From positions 1 through 64,000 of IMG/VR virus record IMGVR_UViG_3300022752_000023: 64,000 nt of DNA, one strand, 5' to 3'. The stretch is from a virus. How positions within the stretch are numbered: position 1 is the stretch's first letter; each line of letters opens with the position of its first letter. Shown here piece after piece: positions 25,601 through 33,245 of this stretch. A program made the translations under genes and the position numbers. The notes under the pieces are model-generated. The model saw only the letters and a list, made by a program, of their open reading frames with translations. It was not told the origin of the DNA and did not search any database.

Positions 25601-25772
25601 CGTCAATTTCGTCGCCAAGCGCTACGGCATGCGCAATAAAATCTGGCCCTGCGGGCGGCATACCCGGTTCCGTAAGCGGAATGAACGGGTATGCCGCTGC
25701 AGTGAAATCTTCTGTATTCGGGTCATACAGCGTCTGCGTAAGACGATGCGTGAGCGAAATACCCTGTGTCAT
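22611..25772 (-). CDS. Fusion of uracil-DNA glycosylase-like domain, 3'-5' exonuclease and family A DNA polymerase
   Basis: This 1053-aa replicative polymerase has three parts. Residues ~125-275 resemble a family 4/5 uracil-DNA glycosylase: VVGKLPGYYE, a CKFAPP segment, EFILCLGNEATKAVM and an MHPA loop (257-260). The CxxC iron-sulfur pair is not evident. Residues ~318-520 are a DnaQ-like proofreading exonuclease, with D325-x-E327 in IIAIDCEW, HFFRADLPW and YASYDVD. The C-terminal half is PolA: motif A TDLTGAELAVLAWLS, O-helix RVAAKNVNFGIPYG with Phe at the E. coli Phe762 position, and motif C QIHDAIVLIV with Ala in place of the usual Glu. The glycosylase part may detect or avoid uracil in the template. 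Confidence 0.9.
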   Translation of the reverse strand: MTQGISLTHRLTQTLYDPNTEDFTAAAYPFIPLTEPGMPPAGPDFIAHAVALGDEIDETAAKKKKNVPVGTHLTNLYRNALYRPDFHLPISHKSSKELIPVPFLPGHRWGKRGAAVETYGPWRKAKVMVVGKLPGYYEMESLNATAGPAMLALADIFEDCGISPEMYEDWYVTFACKFAPPMEITAVPAAWIKNCAILLEQELRIVQPEFILCLGNEATKAVMRTTSAITGLAGRILDVSALDAEGNTRTMKAMSVMHPAFVVRKPEATEDFVGQIRRFKALIHDEILDEEAVDHADVYTEEALAEIVDAMIADPDPNSNIIAIDCEWHGDYPTEEGAYLRTVQISNKDKWARTIVLRHQGGAEAFQPNLDAARRLLTRLLKSTPERHVRVGGHFFRADLPWLFDFGVDVRAEYAPAEDPDDRTRGGWDTSLMYHAVNECARYGLDECSMRFTAAPTYWEPLDHWKKKYRSDNKLKASEVGGYGECPAHILHPYASYDVDVTRRIMMRFYGTNGKDGIIARSSTGHDCWLPYWTAHNASLAFLEMEMTGLEIDRNRADELTTLFMNTQEQLLAEIRAELNWPAFNPKSQPQLAVALFGRDFADRYTNAPPIPDDAQTLDLRPVKTTGKRPVLWNELSYRGVNADTATPSTDKESLGILGHINSTAAKIRDYKFISQVLQSVLRKPSETEDGEYELDENGNYTYEKGLVGCVHSDGKVRTHMFQTKETGRASSSRPPLQNLSSRREDDYKRILGKDKYQHPVRSILRVPKGCVGIETDLTGAELAVLAWLSQDKNMIEHVRRNLLPEDHPDHYDIHSQQAVKTFRLSGVTPTKQGMADAGVKGLRVAAKNVNFGIPYGRGSEALARQCKEEGHDVTADQCQAMIDAYFQSYPGTKTFLAECRARAQNPGWLVGPYGRFRRFMPTKDRAVRGEQERQAQNFPIQGGVADAVSIALYNFYKYREEHSDIDYKIALQIHDAIVLIVPLEHAERVYKEVIPTCMVDGVPFWPHRLDGTQIEGAGPYHFGMSRDVFFHWGENLKPEKSRGLGIDWFCDE

Positions 25773-25778
25773 AACGCC

Positions 25779-26849
25779 TCATAACAAAAATGAAAGATCT
25801 GCCGTGACATCAACAGCGTCAGCAGCAGCCGACAACATCTCAAATAATTCCGAGCGCGAATAGTCCGCCGGATCACGATCGTCCGGGAGAATAACCGGAA
25901 CGACGTTAACGTTTCTTTGGCAAAGCGCCGCCACAACATGCTCAAGCTCGGTCTGCGCGTCGTGATCAAGAACGACAAACACAGGCTTGTTTGCCCATGT
26001 CGTCGCGATCGTGTTGCACTGCCACGCAGATAACGTCTTACCAAAAATGCAGACGCCTGCAACTCCCAAGCGCCACACGCTCGGTACGCCCTCGACAACA
26101 ACGGCAACAGGTTGTTCGGCCGCATTATCGTAGTTGTAAAGGACCTGACTCTTGCGCATGCCGTTGTAGTATTTGACGGTGTTTTTGCCCTCTCCAACTA
26201 CACGACCCTGCCAGCCAACCAGCTGGCCGTGAAAATGCACAGGAATGTAAATTCGCCCGTGCATGATCCGGTGCTTATCTAGCCGCGGCTTTACACACAC
26301 GCCGATTTTGAACATGTCGGCAAGTTCACGAATATTTGTAAATCCGCGAGACGCCAAATACTCGACAGCCGGATGATACTCAGGCAGCGAATCAATCGGT
26401 AGAATCTCGCCGGGTGGTTCGATCGTTTCGTGTGCGGTGTCGAGCGGGACTGACCGAATCGGCGTCCGCATAAGGATCCGCCGGCCTGCGCCAAAAACCA
26501 TATCTTCAAACTGCTCTAGCCGGCCGGGCTTATCAAGACAGTTTTCGTTGTAGCACACGACCAGATGCGTGTTTGCCCGACGACCATTTCGAATGTCTGC
26601 TCCGTACCGGTGATTTACCCACAGACGATTTCGCTGATCACGACAAAACGGACAACACACACAGTAATACTCACCCCAACTGCCACGATAAGTAGACTTG
26701 CCGCGGCGAAGGGGATCATCAAATTGTTCGACCTGCGCGGGCACACCTTCGTTTGCGATATTCACTTCGCCGAATTTGTGCGCGAGCAGGCCATACAGTA
26801 CGGGATTCAGGGGATTTGAACTTGGCGCTTTTGAAACCGCCATTTTCAT
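25779..26849 (-). CDS. DnaG-type DNA primase
   Basis: This is a primase-type Toprim protein making RNA primers for lagging-strand synthesis. The start ATG 26849 (MKMAVSK) has GAGAGGAG 5 nt upstream. The N-terminal zinc-binding domain has CVCCPFCRDQRNRLWV and LVVCYNENCLDKPG. The catalytic core has IYIPVHFHGQLVGWQGRVVG, the Toprim Glu in VAVVVEGVPSVWRLG and the Asp-x-Asp in VFVVLDHDAQTE. At 356 aa it is shorter than host DnaG and appears to lack a helicase-binding domain. It precedes the polymerase and follows the DnaB helicase gene by 11 nt. Confidence 0.88.
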   Translation of the reverse strand: MKMAVSKAPSSNPLNPVLYGLLAHKFGEVNIANEGVPAQVEQFDDPLRRGKSTYRGSWGEYYCVCCPFCRDQRNRLWVNHRYGADIRNGRRANTHLVVCYNENCLDKPGRLEQFEDMVFGAGRRILMRTPIRSVPLDTAHETIEPPGEILPIDSLPEYHPAVEYLASRGFTNIRELADMFKIGVCVKPRLDKHRIMHGRIYIPVHFHGQLVGWQGRVVGEGKNTVKYYNGMRKSQVLYNYDNAAEQPVAVVVEGVPSVWRLGVAGVCIFGKTLSAWQCNTIATTWANKPVFVVLDHDAQTELEHVVAALCQRNVNVVPVILPDDRDPADYSRSELFEMLSAAADAVDVTADLSFLL

Positions 26850-26860
26850 ACTGACTCCTC

Positions 26861-28537
26861 TCACGACATCATGTCTTCAGCAAATGTGTCTACCGGCATA
26901 ATCCGCCGGGGTGTAGAACGCGGCCGAATGAGCGCCTGCGCTTCTTCTGGAGTAACCGGGGCAATGTCACCACGCTGGATGATTCGCTTAGCGGCTTCAG
27001 ATGCAGTGTACTCGTCATTCACAAGACGAATCTCCGCGACTCTATCGTCGATTTTGATTAGCCCCTTGAGATTATCCGCCCGAAGATACCGCAACTTAGA
27101 CCAATAAATTGTCGATACATGGCACGACTCGTCTCGTGCGTTGACGCAGAGACACGCGTGAAGGTTCTCCGCGAATGACTTTGAACCAGACGCGTCGGCG
27201 TGCGAAACGTACCGATATGACGGAATGTTCTTGACCTCACCTTGCGCAAGCTGATGCGCCAGCATGATCACCGCACCTGTGGGCACAGCAATCCTCGCAC
27301 GCAGTTGATCAACAGCGTTTTTAATCGGCCGCGCCAACGACTCAGCGTATTTCGTCTTGGCGTTTGCGTTCATTTCACGCTCCACCATAACGCCGCAATA
27401 GTCAATGGCAACAAAACCAATTTCCATTCCGCGTTCGCGGGCCAGCTGCTCAAGCGCAATAACAATTTCCGCCACACCACCGGCGCCGCGGTTGCCGGTC
27501 TTTTCGTTTTGCGAAAAGTCCAGATACATAAAGTTATTATTGAACCACGAACTGGCGGCGACCCAGCGCTCGCGCTCTCCAAACATTACTTCGCCGTTTC
27601 TGTTCACAGGCAACTCTCGATCGTAGTCTTTGAGGTTTTCAGCTGTAGACAGTTCCGACCAGAAGTCGCGACCAACGGCGAATAGCGAGCGGTCAATCTG
27701 CGCCGCGGCAGACCAAAACGTCGGATTCATTTTTTCGGCCGGATCTTCGTAACCGATAAACACAGACAGCTTGTTGGGCGAGTGTGCGGCGTACTGTTGC
27801 GCCATACGCACAGCCGTAACTGCCAGAAGTGTCGTCTTACCGCCGCCATACGGCCCTAAGACGCCAATAATGTCACCTTGCCGAAAGCCCTGCAGATACT
27901 CGTCAATAAACGGGAGCGTTGTGGGCACAGCAACTGGCGGGAGCGCGATGGGCTGCCCGATTTCAGGCATCATGGCCGCATTCTCGAAGCTCTTGCCCAG
28001 CGCGTCGACCGATTGCGCTTTCCTTGTCCACTGCGCTAACTGCGCCTCTAGATTATCTGGCGCGCCGCCAAACGTATTTAATACCGCTTGCGCCTCGCCT
28101 TTGATCATCCGCTCCCGAATAAATCGCCGAACAATATCCTCAATGTATGACTTTTCGGCGCGGGCTTCGACTTCAGCGAGCGGCGCAACACGGAAGCACT
28201 CGTCGACAAATCGCACCAGCGCGTCAACGGCGTCGTTGCTTAGTGCAATCGCCGCTGTCCCTGCAACAGCGTTATCACGCCACGCCAGCAGTCGAGTGGT
28301 GAGCATGTCGGCCGTAAGCGCGCCAAACTGCTCACTCAATTCTTTCATTGCCGCGAACAGGTAATAAAACGGCAGCTCGTCGATCGATTGTCCAAAATGG
28401 CCGTGTGAAAGCCCGACACGCAACGAGTCGCGCAGCAGCGCCGGGTGCCGTAAAAGACCCGAAATCATTGTGCCGATCTCGGGCGCTGTTACCGCGTCAA
28501 CTGTTTTTGGCTTTTCATCCATGAATTCACTCGGCAT
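26861..28537 (-). CDS. DnaB-type replicative DNA helicase
   Basis: This is a RecA-fold hexameric helicase. I chose ATG 28537 (MPSEFMDEKPKTVDAV), with GGAG 8 nt upstream; the frame is open to 28570. The N-terminal ~180 residues are helical, as in DnaB. The motor domain begins FIDEYLQGFRQGDIIGVLGP, with Walker A GPYGGGKTTLL and Walker B GFVAIDYCGVM. Motif 3 is VIMLAHQLAQGEV, and SHADASGSKSFAENLHACLC is the DnaB-like SS.. region with arginine-finger surroundings downstream. It is adjacent to primase, forming a primosome pair. Confidence 0.88.
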   Translation of the reverse strand: MPSEFMDEKPKTVDAVTAPEIGTMISGLLRHPALLRDSLRVGLSHGHFGQSIDELPFYYLFAAMKELSEQFGALTADMLTTRLLAWRDNAVAGTAAIALSNDAVDALVRFVDECFRVAPLAEVEARAEKSYIEDIVRRFIRERMIKGEAQAVLNTFGGAPDNLEAQLAQWTRKAQSVDALGKSFENAAMMPEIGQPIALPPVAVPTTLPFIDEYLQGFRQGDIIGVLGPYGGGKTTLLAVTAVRMAQQYAAHSPNKLSVFIGYEDPAEKMNPTFWSAAAQIDRSLFAVGRDFWSELSTAENLKDYDRELPVNRNGEVMFGERERWVAASSWFNNNFMYLDFSQNEKTGNRGAGGVAEIVIALEQLARERGMEIGFVAIDYCGVMVEREMNANAKTKYAESLARPIKNAVDQLRARIAVPTGAVIMLAHQLAQGEVKNIPSYRYVSHADASGSKSFAENLHACLCVNARDESCHVSTIYWSKLRYLRADNLKGLIKIDDRVAEIRLVNDEYTASEAAKRIIQRGDIAPVTPEEAQALIRPRSTPRRIMPVDTFAEDMMS

Positions 28538-29297
28538 CGTAATTTCTCCAATGCTGCCGTATCTCGACAACGCCTGATTTAATCTCGTTCTCTATCCACC
28601 ATTTGTATTCTGGATGCGCTGCCATTACAGCGTCATATGATCGCTGCTGCGCCTCGTAATCGAGCGCGGCTTTCCACAGGTAACGCTCTACAGCTTTTTC
28701 GCAGTTACGGCTGGCCGCGAACGCGTTTCGAAAAAACGGCGTGGCTGTAACGTAACTTTCGTCGCAGAGTACGTACAGCTCCTGCGCGGCTGTAGGCATT
28801 TTGTATATCGCGGTTGTCGCTATGCGTAGCTGCAGAGTCTCTGCCGCCACGTGAAAACGATTTTTGATTATCCGCGGCATATGCGTCACGTAATCGCGGT
28901 AAATCTCGGCGGATTTAGAGCTGTATAAAACAGACGGGCGCATTTCAGTTAAGCGCTGCTGTCCCGTCGAAATGCGCTCCGTGGCGAGCGCCGAGAAATG
29001 CGCATAAACCCAACCGCCAAGATCGGCGCCTGCGCGTTCGGCAGCGCGCAGGATTTTGCCCCAGACTGGCGTGTGTTTTACGCCAAAGTTATCTTTACCG
29101 CCGTCCCACATCGGGCGTCTTTTAATATGCGCCCGAGCTTCCCAATCGTGAACACGTTCGTTCAGATGGATGTACTGGTATCGAATGTAGGCGGCTTTTT
29201 GCGGCGGCGTAAGAAATTGATACCAGTCGACTGACAAAAGATCTAAATCATTCCCCGCTGTCAGTTCCGCGGGATCGCCAAGAGCGCTGCGCGTCAT
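28527..29297 (-). CDS. Hypothetical protein, 256 aa, in replication operon
   Basis: Start ATG 29297 (MTRSALGDPAELTAG) lies inside the end of the SF2 helicase gene (50-nt overlap); its last bases overlap the DnaB start. The sequence is helical and aromatic-rich (YQFLTPPQKAAYIRYQYIHL, AALDYEAQQRSYDAVMAAHP). A central basic patch reads ARAHIKRRPMWDGGKDNFG. There is no recognised domain. Given the location, a helicase-loading or accessory replication role is conceivable but unsupported. Confidence 0.7.
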   Translation of the reverse strand: MTRSALGDPAELTAGNDLDLLSVDWYQFLTPPQKAAYIRYQYIHLNERVHDWEARAHIKRRPMWDGGKDNFGVKHTPVWGKILRAAERAGADLGGWVYAHFSALATERISTGQQRLTEMRPSVLYSSKSAEIYRDYVTHMPRIIKNRFHVAAETLQLRIATTAIYKMPTAAQELYVLCDESYVTATPFFRNAFAASRNCEKAVERYLWKAALDYEAQQRSYDAVMAAHPEYKWWIENEIKSGVVEIRQHWRNYDAE

Positions 29298-31803
29298 GCC
29301 AATTCTGCTCCCATCCGAGGAGTTTATAGCTGTTTCGTCGACCCAGACTCTTCCGGTAGAAGGTCGGGTCAAACGTGTCCATGCAATCCAGTACTTCGCC
29401 AAACTCTTTTCGTGTGCCGTCTGGGGCTGTGTAAATTCGGCTTACACGCCCCGGACCTTGCACATCGACAATATCGCTATCCCGGTCATCGGCGCGAACA
29501 AGAACATTTAACTGTTCGAAGTCAACGCCGGTGGCCCATACGTCCGTGGCGATTACGCGCTTGAGTTGTCCAGACTCGAACTGTGAACGCATATCGTATT
29601 TTTGTATGTCTGTGAGCGGTTTGTAGTCGGCGGGCAGCAAACCCTTTTTCCGATACCCCGCGCAGTCATACGGCGACATGTTTCCATAGACGAGACTGAA
29701 ATCAGGCAATTGCGCGCCGAGATGAACAGCATGTTCAATCGTCTCTACGAGGATCAAAATCTGATGCGATTCTGGATATCCCCGCACGGCTTCGGCGATG
29801 ATACGATTCCGCTCATGGTTTGTCCAGATGCCGTATCGCTTGCGCGCCACGCGATTTCCGTAGCGCTCCGCGGGGTTCGACCGCAGGCGCATCGGCAGCC
29901 AGTTGACCCGAACTGGCACGACCAGACCAAGCTCGACGGCCTGCTGATACGTCAGCTCGAATACCATCGGACCGAACATCGGCTCAAGCACGGCATGAGC
30001 GTTGTCCATACGCGCGTATGGCGTCGCGCTCAAACCGAAATTACGGCTTGTGCGATAGCGCGCGGCAAGAGCCGTGGAAAAGTTGAGCGTGGCAAGCTGG
30101 TGAACTTCGTCGGCAAACAGAAAATCTGCGTCGCCGTCTGAGTGCGCCAAGCTGCCGGCAGTAATCACCGTCACACGTTCCCACTGCTTCCACCCATCAC
30201 CAACGCGGCCGACCTTCGGCAACAGCCGTTTCAGACTGCGCACGATGCGATCAGCAACGTCAACTGACTTTGTTACTACGTGAATCTTGGCTGTCGGGAA
30301 CAGTAGGGCTGCGGCGCCAATCAGCGTTGTGTTATGCGTCACTGTGTAATTTGTTGTCAAATACAAACCGTCGTCAGCGGCGACTGAAATACACACACAC
30401 GGGAAACTTCCGGCCGGACGGATCGCTGTAATGGCTTTCGTTTTGCCTTGTTTTGTTTTCGCCCGCCACAACGAAGCCTTACGCGGCAGCCAGAACGGAT
30501 TTACTGGCAGATTCACGGCCACGCGGTAATACACTTTTCCGGGCTGTGCCGCATATTCCTGCGGCTTGACGCGCGTTACACCGCCCAAAGAACGCACAAG
30601 TTCACAAACATCTTCGGCTAATTGCTTTGACGCAACCGGGCCGAATTCAACGTGATACTGCTTCTTGCGCACGGTGCCGTCTGTGTCCATCAACCCGCGC
30701 AACAATTCTAGTCGCTGCTCGAAACTAGCATGCTTATACGCGGCCGGTATTTCTTTATCGTGTGATAGCACACACACACCAAGCGCGTCTAAAGCGCTTT
30801 TTAACGGATTCTCGCGTTTTTTTATTCCATGCGTAATACGCCAATCATATTGCGACACATATCGAACCGATAGGCCCAGCGGCTGCACAATGCTATCAAC
30901 GCGAGTCACAATTTCACTATCAGCAGAACTGAAGCGAATACTGCTTTGCGTAAGCCCACCATCGCCTAAAAGTACACCCAGCAAATACGGATCAACCGGC
31001 AAGACTCTTTGTTGAAAATGCACGGGCGCCGCTACAGGCACGAACCATTTTGCGTTGCCCTGATTGTCGTACAGATCGTGCATTAAATTTGCAATCTGAA
31101 CTGTTTTATAGGGCGTGTTACGACATTTCTGTGCTTTTGTTCTGACGTTCCACAGATGTTCTTGGCAGCAACGAACTTTAGACCCGTCGGAAAATTCGAC
31201 TTCCACGACTTCTTTAACGCCCTGCGGATAAACTCCGGTTACTTCTGTTGGATAACCGTTAGCGCCAATCACATAATCACCGATTTGAATAGCGCCGATC
31301 GGTACAGGTCCGATATCGGTATACACCGGCTCCGTAACTGGTTGCGCTTTGCCGAACCCCGTAACGGCTTTAATAATACCGCACGGAACTCGGGAAATTG
31401 TACGCAAGCATTCTTCTTGCCGAGCACGAAACGTGATTCGCCCGTCTAGGTTTTCCCACTGCGGCGTGAAGCAATCAGGGCGCTTTCGCGGGCCTGACCG
31501 GTCAACAAGCAGAGTGGGGCAGCCAAGCTTTTTCAGTCGATTCACCATACGGGCAAGATACCCGCTGAGCACGATTACATGCCCGTGCTCGACGCGGTGT
31601 AACTTGTATTCTTTCGTTTGAAAGAACATCCGCTGCCCGGTAATCGGATCTCGGCGAGCCTGCCCGTGAACCTGCTCGACATGAGAATAGCGCAGGTCGT
31701 GAGTGAGCCGTTTGATCAGCTCGTCATTTAAGGGCGCGTTATCTGCGCCGGTAAGCGTTAAAACGTTTCCAACACGTGTAATTGTAACGGGCTGGGCAAT
31801 CAT
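29248..31803 (-). CDS. SF2 helicase (UvsW-like, DEVH box) interrupted by an intein
   Basis: The start ATG 31803 (MIAQPVTITRVGNV) directly follows the upstream TAG. The precursor is 851 aa and the mature helicase about 512 aa. Extein motifs: FRARQEECLR (Q-motif-like), Walker A AVTGFGK|TT split by the intein, DEVH in LFADEVHQLATL, motif III GLSATP, and motif VI VQGPGRVSR. This is the layout of UvsW/RadD-type branched-DNA helicases, which process recombination intermediates and R-loops and restart replication. It sits between SbcC and DnaB. Function depends on splicing, because the insertion separates the Walker A Lys from its Thr. Confidence 0.88.
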   Translation of the reverse strand: MIAQPVTITRVGNVLTLTGADNAPLNDELIKRLTHDLRYSHVEQVHGQARRDPITGQRMFFQTKEYKLHRVEHGHVIVLSGYLARMVNRLKKLGCPTLLVDRSGPRKRPDCFTPQWENLDGRITFRARQEECLRTISRVPCGIIKAVTGFGKAQPVTEPVYTDIGPVPIGAIQIGDYVIGANGYPTEVTGVYPQGVKEVVEVEFSDGSKVRCCQEHLWNVRTKAQKCRNTPYKTVQIANLMHDLYDNQGNAKWFVPVAAPVHFQQRVLPVDPYLLGVLLGDGGLTQSSIRFSSADSEIVTRVDSIVQPLGLSVRYVSQYDWRITHGIKKRENPLKSALDALGVCVLSHDKEIPAAYKHASFEQRLELLRGLMDTDGTVRKKQYHVEFGPVASKQLAEDVCELVRSLGGVTRVKPQEYAAQPGKVYYRVAVNLPVNPFWLPRKASLWRAKTKQGKTKAITAIRPAGSFPCVCISVAADDGLYLTTNYTVTHNTTLIGAAALLFPTAKIHVVTKSVDVADRIVRSLKRLLPKVGRVGDGWKQWERVTVITAGSLAHSDGDADFLFADEVHQLATLNFSTALAARYRTSRNFGLSATPYARMDNAHAVLEPMFGPMVFELTYQQAVELGLVVPVRVNWLPMRLRSNPAERYGNRVARKRYGIWTNHERNRIIAEAVRGYPESHQILILVETIEHAVHLGAQLPDFSLVYGNMSPYDCAGYRKKGLLPADYKPLTDIQKYDMRSQFESGQLKRVIATDVWATGVDFEQLNVLVRADDRDSDIVDVQGPGRVSRIYTAPDGTRKEFGEVLDCMDTFDPTFYRKSLGRRNSYKLLGWEQNWHDAQRSWRSRGTDSGE
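30331..31347 (-). other. Class 3 (WCT) intein with LAGLIDADG endonuclease
   Basis: The 339-residue insertion begins with Ala (AQPVTEP) after GFGK and ends with THN before Thr+1. No Cys or Ser nucleophile is present at position 1. The class 3 signature is visible instead: Trp in EHLWNV (block B), Cys in CVCISVAADDGLYL (block F) and Thr before the His-Asn of TVTHN (block G). Two dodecapeptides (LLGVLLGDGG and LLRGLMDTDG) mark a LAGLIDADG homing endonuclease. Splicing would join K and T to rebuild Walker A. The boundaries follow from the motif and are precise; activity is untested. Confidence 0.9.
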
Positions 31804-31804
31804 A

Positions 31805-32302
31805 CTAGCCGTCGCTTCCCGGTCCTGAGACGGGCTCGACGGAAAGGACTTCAAATGTCCCATACTTTTCCTGCGCGTTGTTGAACGGGGAAAAACCCCG
31901 ATACTTTCCAACTAAAGTGAGTAGGTGCACAAAATCTCCCAACGGAATTTCGTCTGGAAGCACTGCCGACAATATCACAATATCGCCGGGCCGAAAAGCC
32001 TCGTGAAGCGCGTAGTGGCTGCGCAGCTGATTATCGGCTTGCGGCGTCAAAATCGTCCGCCGCCAATCGTTTCTGGGTTCGCCCATGACGATCGGACACC
32101 AGTCGATTTTTTTGACGTCCGTGTGATGCCTATTGGCGATCTTGGCCGCGTAGCGCATACACGACAGCCAAGCGGACGGTAAAAACATAACGCGCTGGCT
32201 CGGGTCGCGATCAAAGCAAAAAATGACTTGGCCGTGCCGCCTCTTTTTTGCCGCGCCAAGACACACACGGTTGAACCGGATTTTGATAGTTATTTCTTGC
32301 AT
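31805..32302 (-). CDS. Hypothetical protein, 165 aa
   Basis: The sequence begins MQEITIKIRFNRVCLGAAKK, then FDRDPSQRVMFLPSAWLSCM. I recall a similar layout from other large phage proteins, without a known function. It is a compact beta-rich domain with a DIVILSAVLPDEIPLGDF segment. It ends one nt before the SF2 helicase start. An accessory nucleic-acid role is possible given the location. Confidence 0.74.
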   Translation of the reverse strand: MQEITIKIRFNRVCLGAAKKRRHGQVIFCFDRDPSQRVMFLPSAWLSCMRYAAKIANRHHTDVKKIDWCPIVMGEPRNDWRRTILTPQADNQLRSHYALHEAFRPGDIVILSAVLPDEIPLGDFVHLLTLVGKYRGFSPFNNAQEKYGTFEVLSVEPVSGPGSDG

Positions 32303-32303
32303 G

Positions 32304-33245
32304 TCACGGCTGCTTCTTGCTCATATGCTCTGCGTACGCTGCGCGCTCAGTCGGCGTCTTGAAAAACATGTTAGGCGCGAACAACCCGTCTTTCGCACCA
32401 CGACGCATCTCAAGACCATCAAGCCAGTTGTACCGCAAATAACGCACAAACGCCTGCGAGGCGCGCAGATCACCTTTAGTGCCGCCGCGGACGGCTTTGT
32501 GAATGCGGTATAAAAAGTTTGCCGGATTTTGCAGATCAACTTCCGCCGGGTCGACAGTTTTCCACGCACGTAAAACATTTGCGCAGCGCAGTTCTCGACT
32601 TTTGTGTAGCAAGCGCGTAGGCGTAGATACGTACTCCTGCACTTGTGGCGTTAAGCCTAAAAACAGTTCGAGCTTTGCCGCCCGGTCGGGTGCTTTTCGG
32701 TCAACGTACCAGCGCGGATCAACAATAGTAGCCAGTAGCTGCGCCGCGACCTCTTCGGACAACGTCGGTATGAACATCAGCGCCTTGTGCGCCGGGTGCA
32801 TACGAAAATACGTTTTTGCCGCGTCGTCAAAAACGAAGTTTGCTCGCTGCAGCCGACCGAGCATGGCGTACGTCGGATAGTCGTGCACGGAGAGTTTGTG
32901 CCACCCGCCGGCCGCCGGCGCAACGTCTACGCTGCGCATCCGGCGCAGCACAATCTGCGGGTCATAAATGTCGTCTGCCGTGTGTAAAATATTCGGCCCG
33001 GCCACCTCGACGCGATTGATCTCGTTTTTGTAATGCCGCAGATACAGCGCAGAAATTAGCTCTGCGTTTTGCGGCAAACCCAGCACACGAACCTGCACAC
33101 CCATGCCATTAAGAACCGGAGAAAGTAAAAACGAATCTAACAGCTGATCAGAGTTTGTTGCCGGGCCGATGCCGACTGAAAACCAGATCCGCCCATCTGT
33201 GTGCGTGTGCAGTTTGATTACGTTTTCATCAACTACGCTGTACAT
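32304..33245 (-). CDS. Hypothetical protein, 313 aa, between SbcC and SF2 helicase genes
   Basis: No domain is recognised. The N-terminal half is alpha/beta (GRIWFSVGIGPATNSDQLLD, GMGVQVRVLGLPQNAELISA). The C-terminal half is helical and basic (DRAAKLELFLGLTPQVQEYV, RASQAFVRYLRYNWLDGLEM). It overlaps the start of the SbcC-encoding frame end by 17 nt. The context suggests DNA metabolism. Confidence 0.72.
   Translation of the reverse strand: MYSVVDENVIKLHTHTDGRIWFSVGIGPATNSDQLLDSFLLSPVLNGMGVQVRVLGLPQNAELISALYLRHYKNEINRVEVAGPNILHTADDIYDPQIVLRRMRSVDVAPAAGGWHKLSVHDYPTYAMLGRLQRANFVFDDAAKTYFRMHPAHKALMFIPTLSEEVAAQLLATIVDPRWYVDRKAPDRAAKLELFLGLTPQVQEYVSTPTRLLHKSRELRCANVLRAWKTVDPAEVDLQNPANFLYRIHKAVRGGTKGDLRASQAFVRYLRYNWLDGLEMRRGAKDGLFAPNMFFKTPTERAAYAEHMSKKQP

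Noticed and set aside
29298-29402. Extended start of the 28527 gene inside the SF2 helicase frame
   Set aside because: It would overlap the helicase by 155 nt. ATG 29297 is the shorter and more likely choice.
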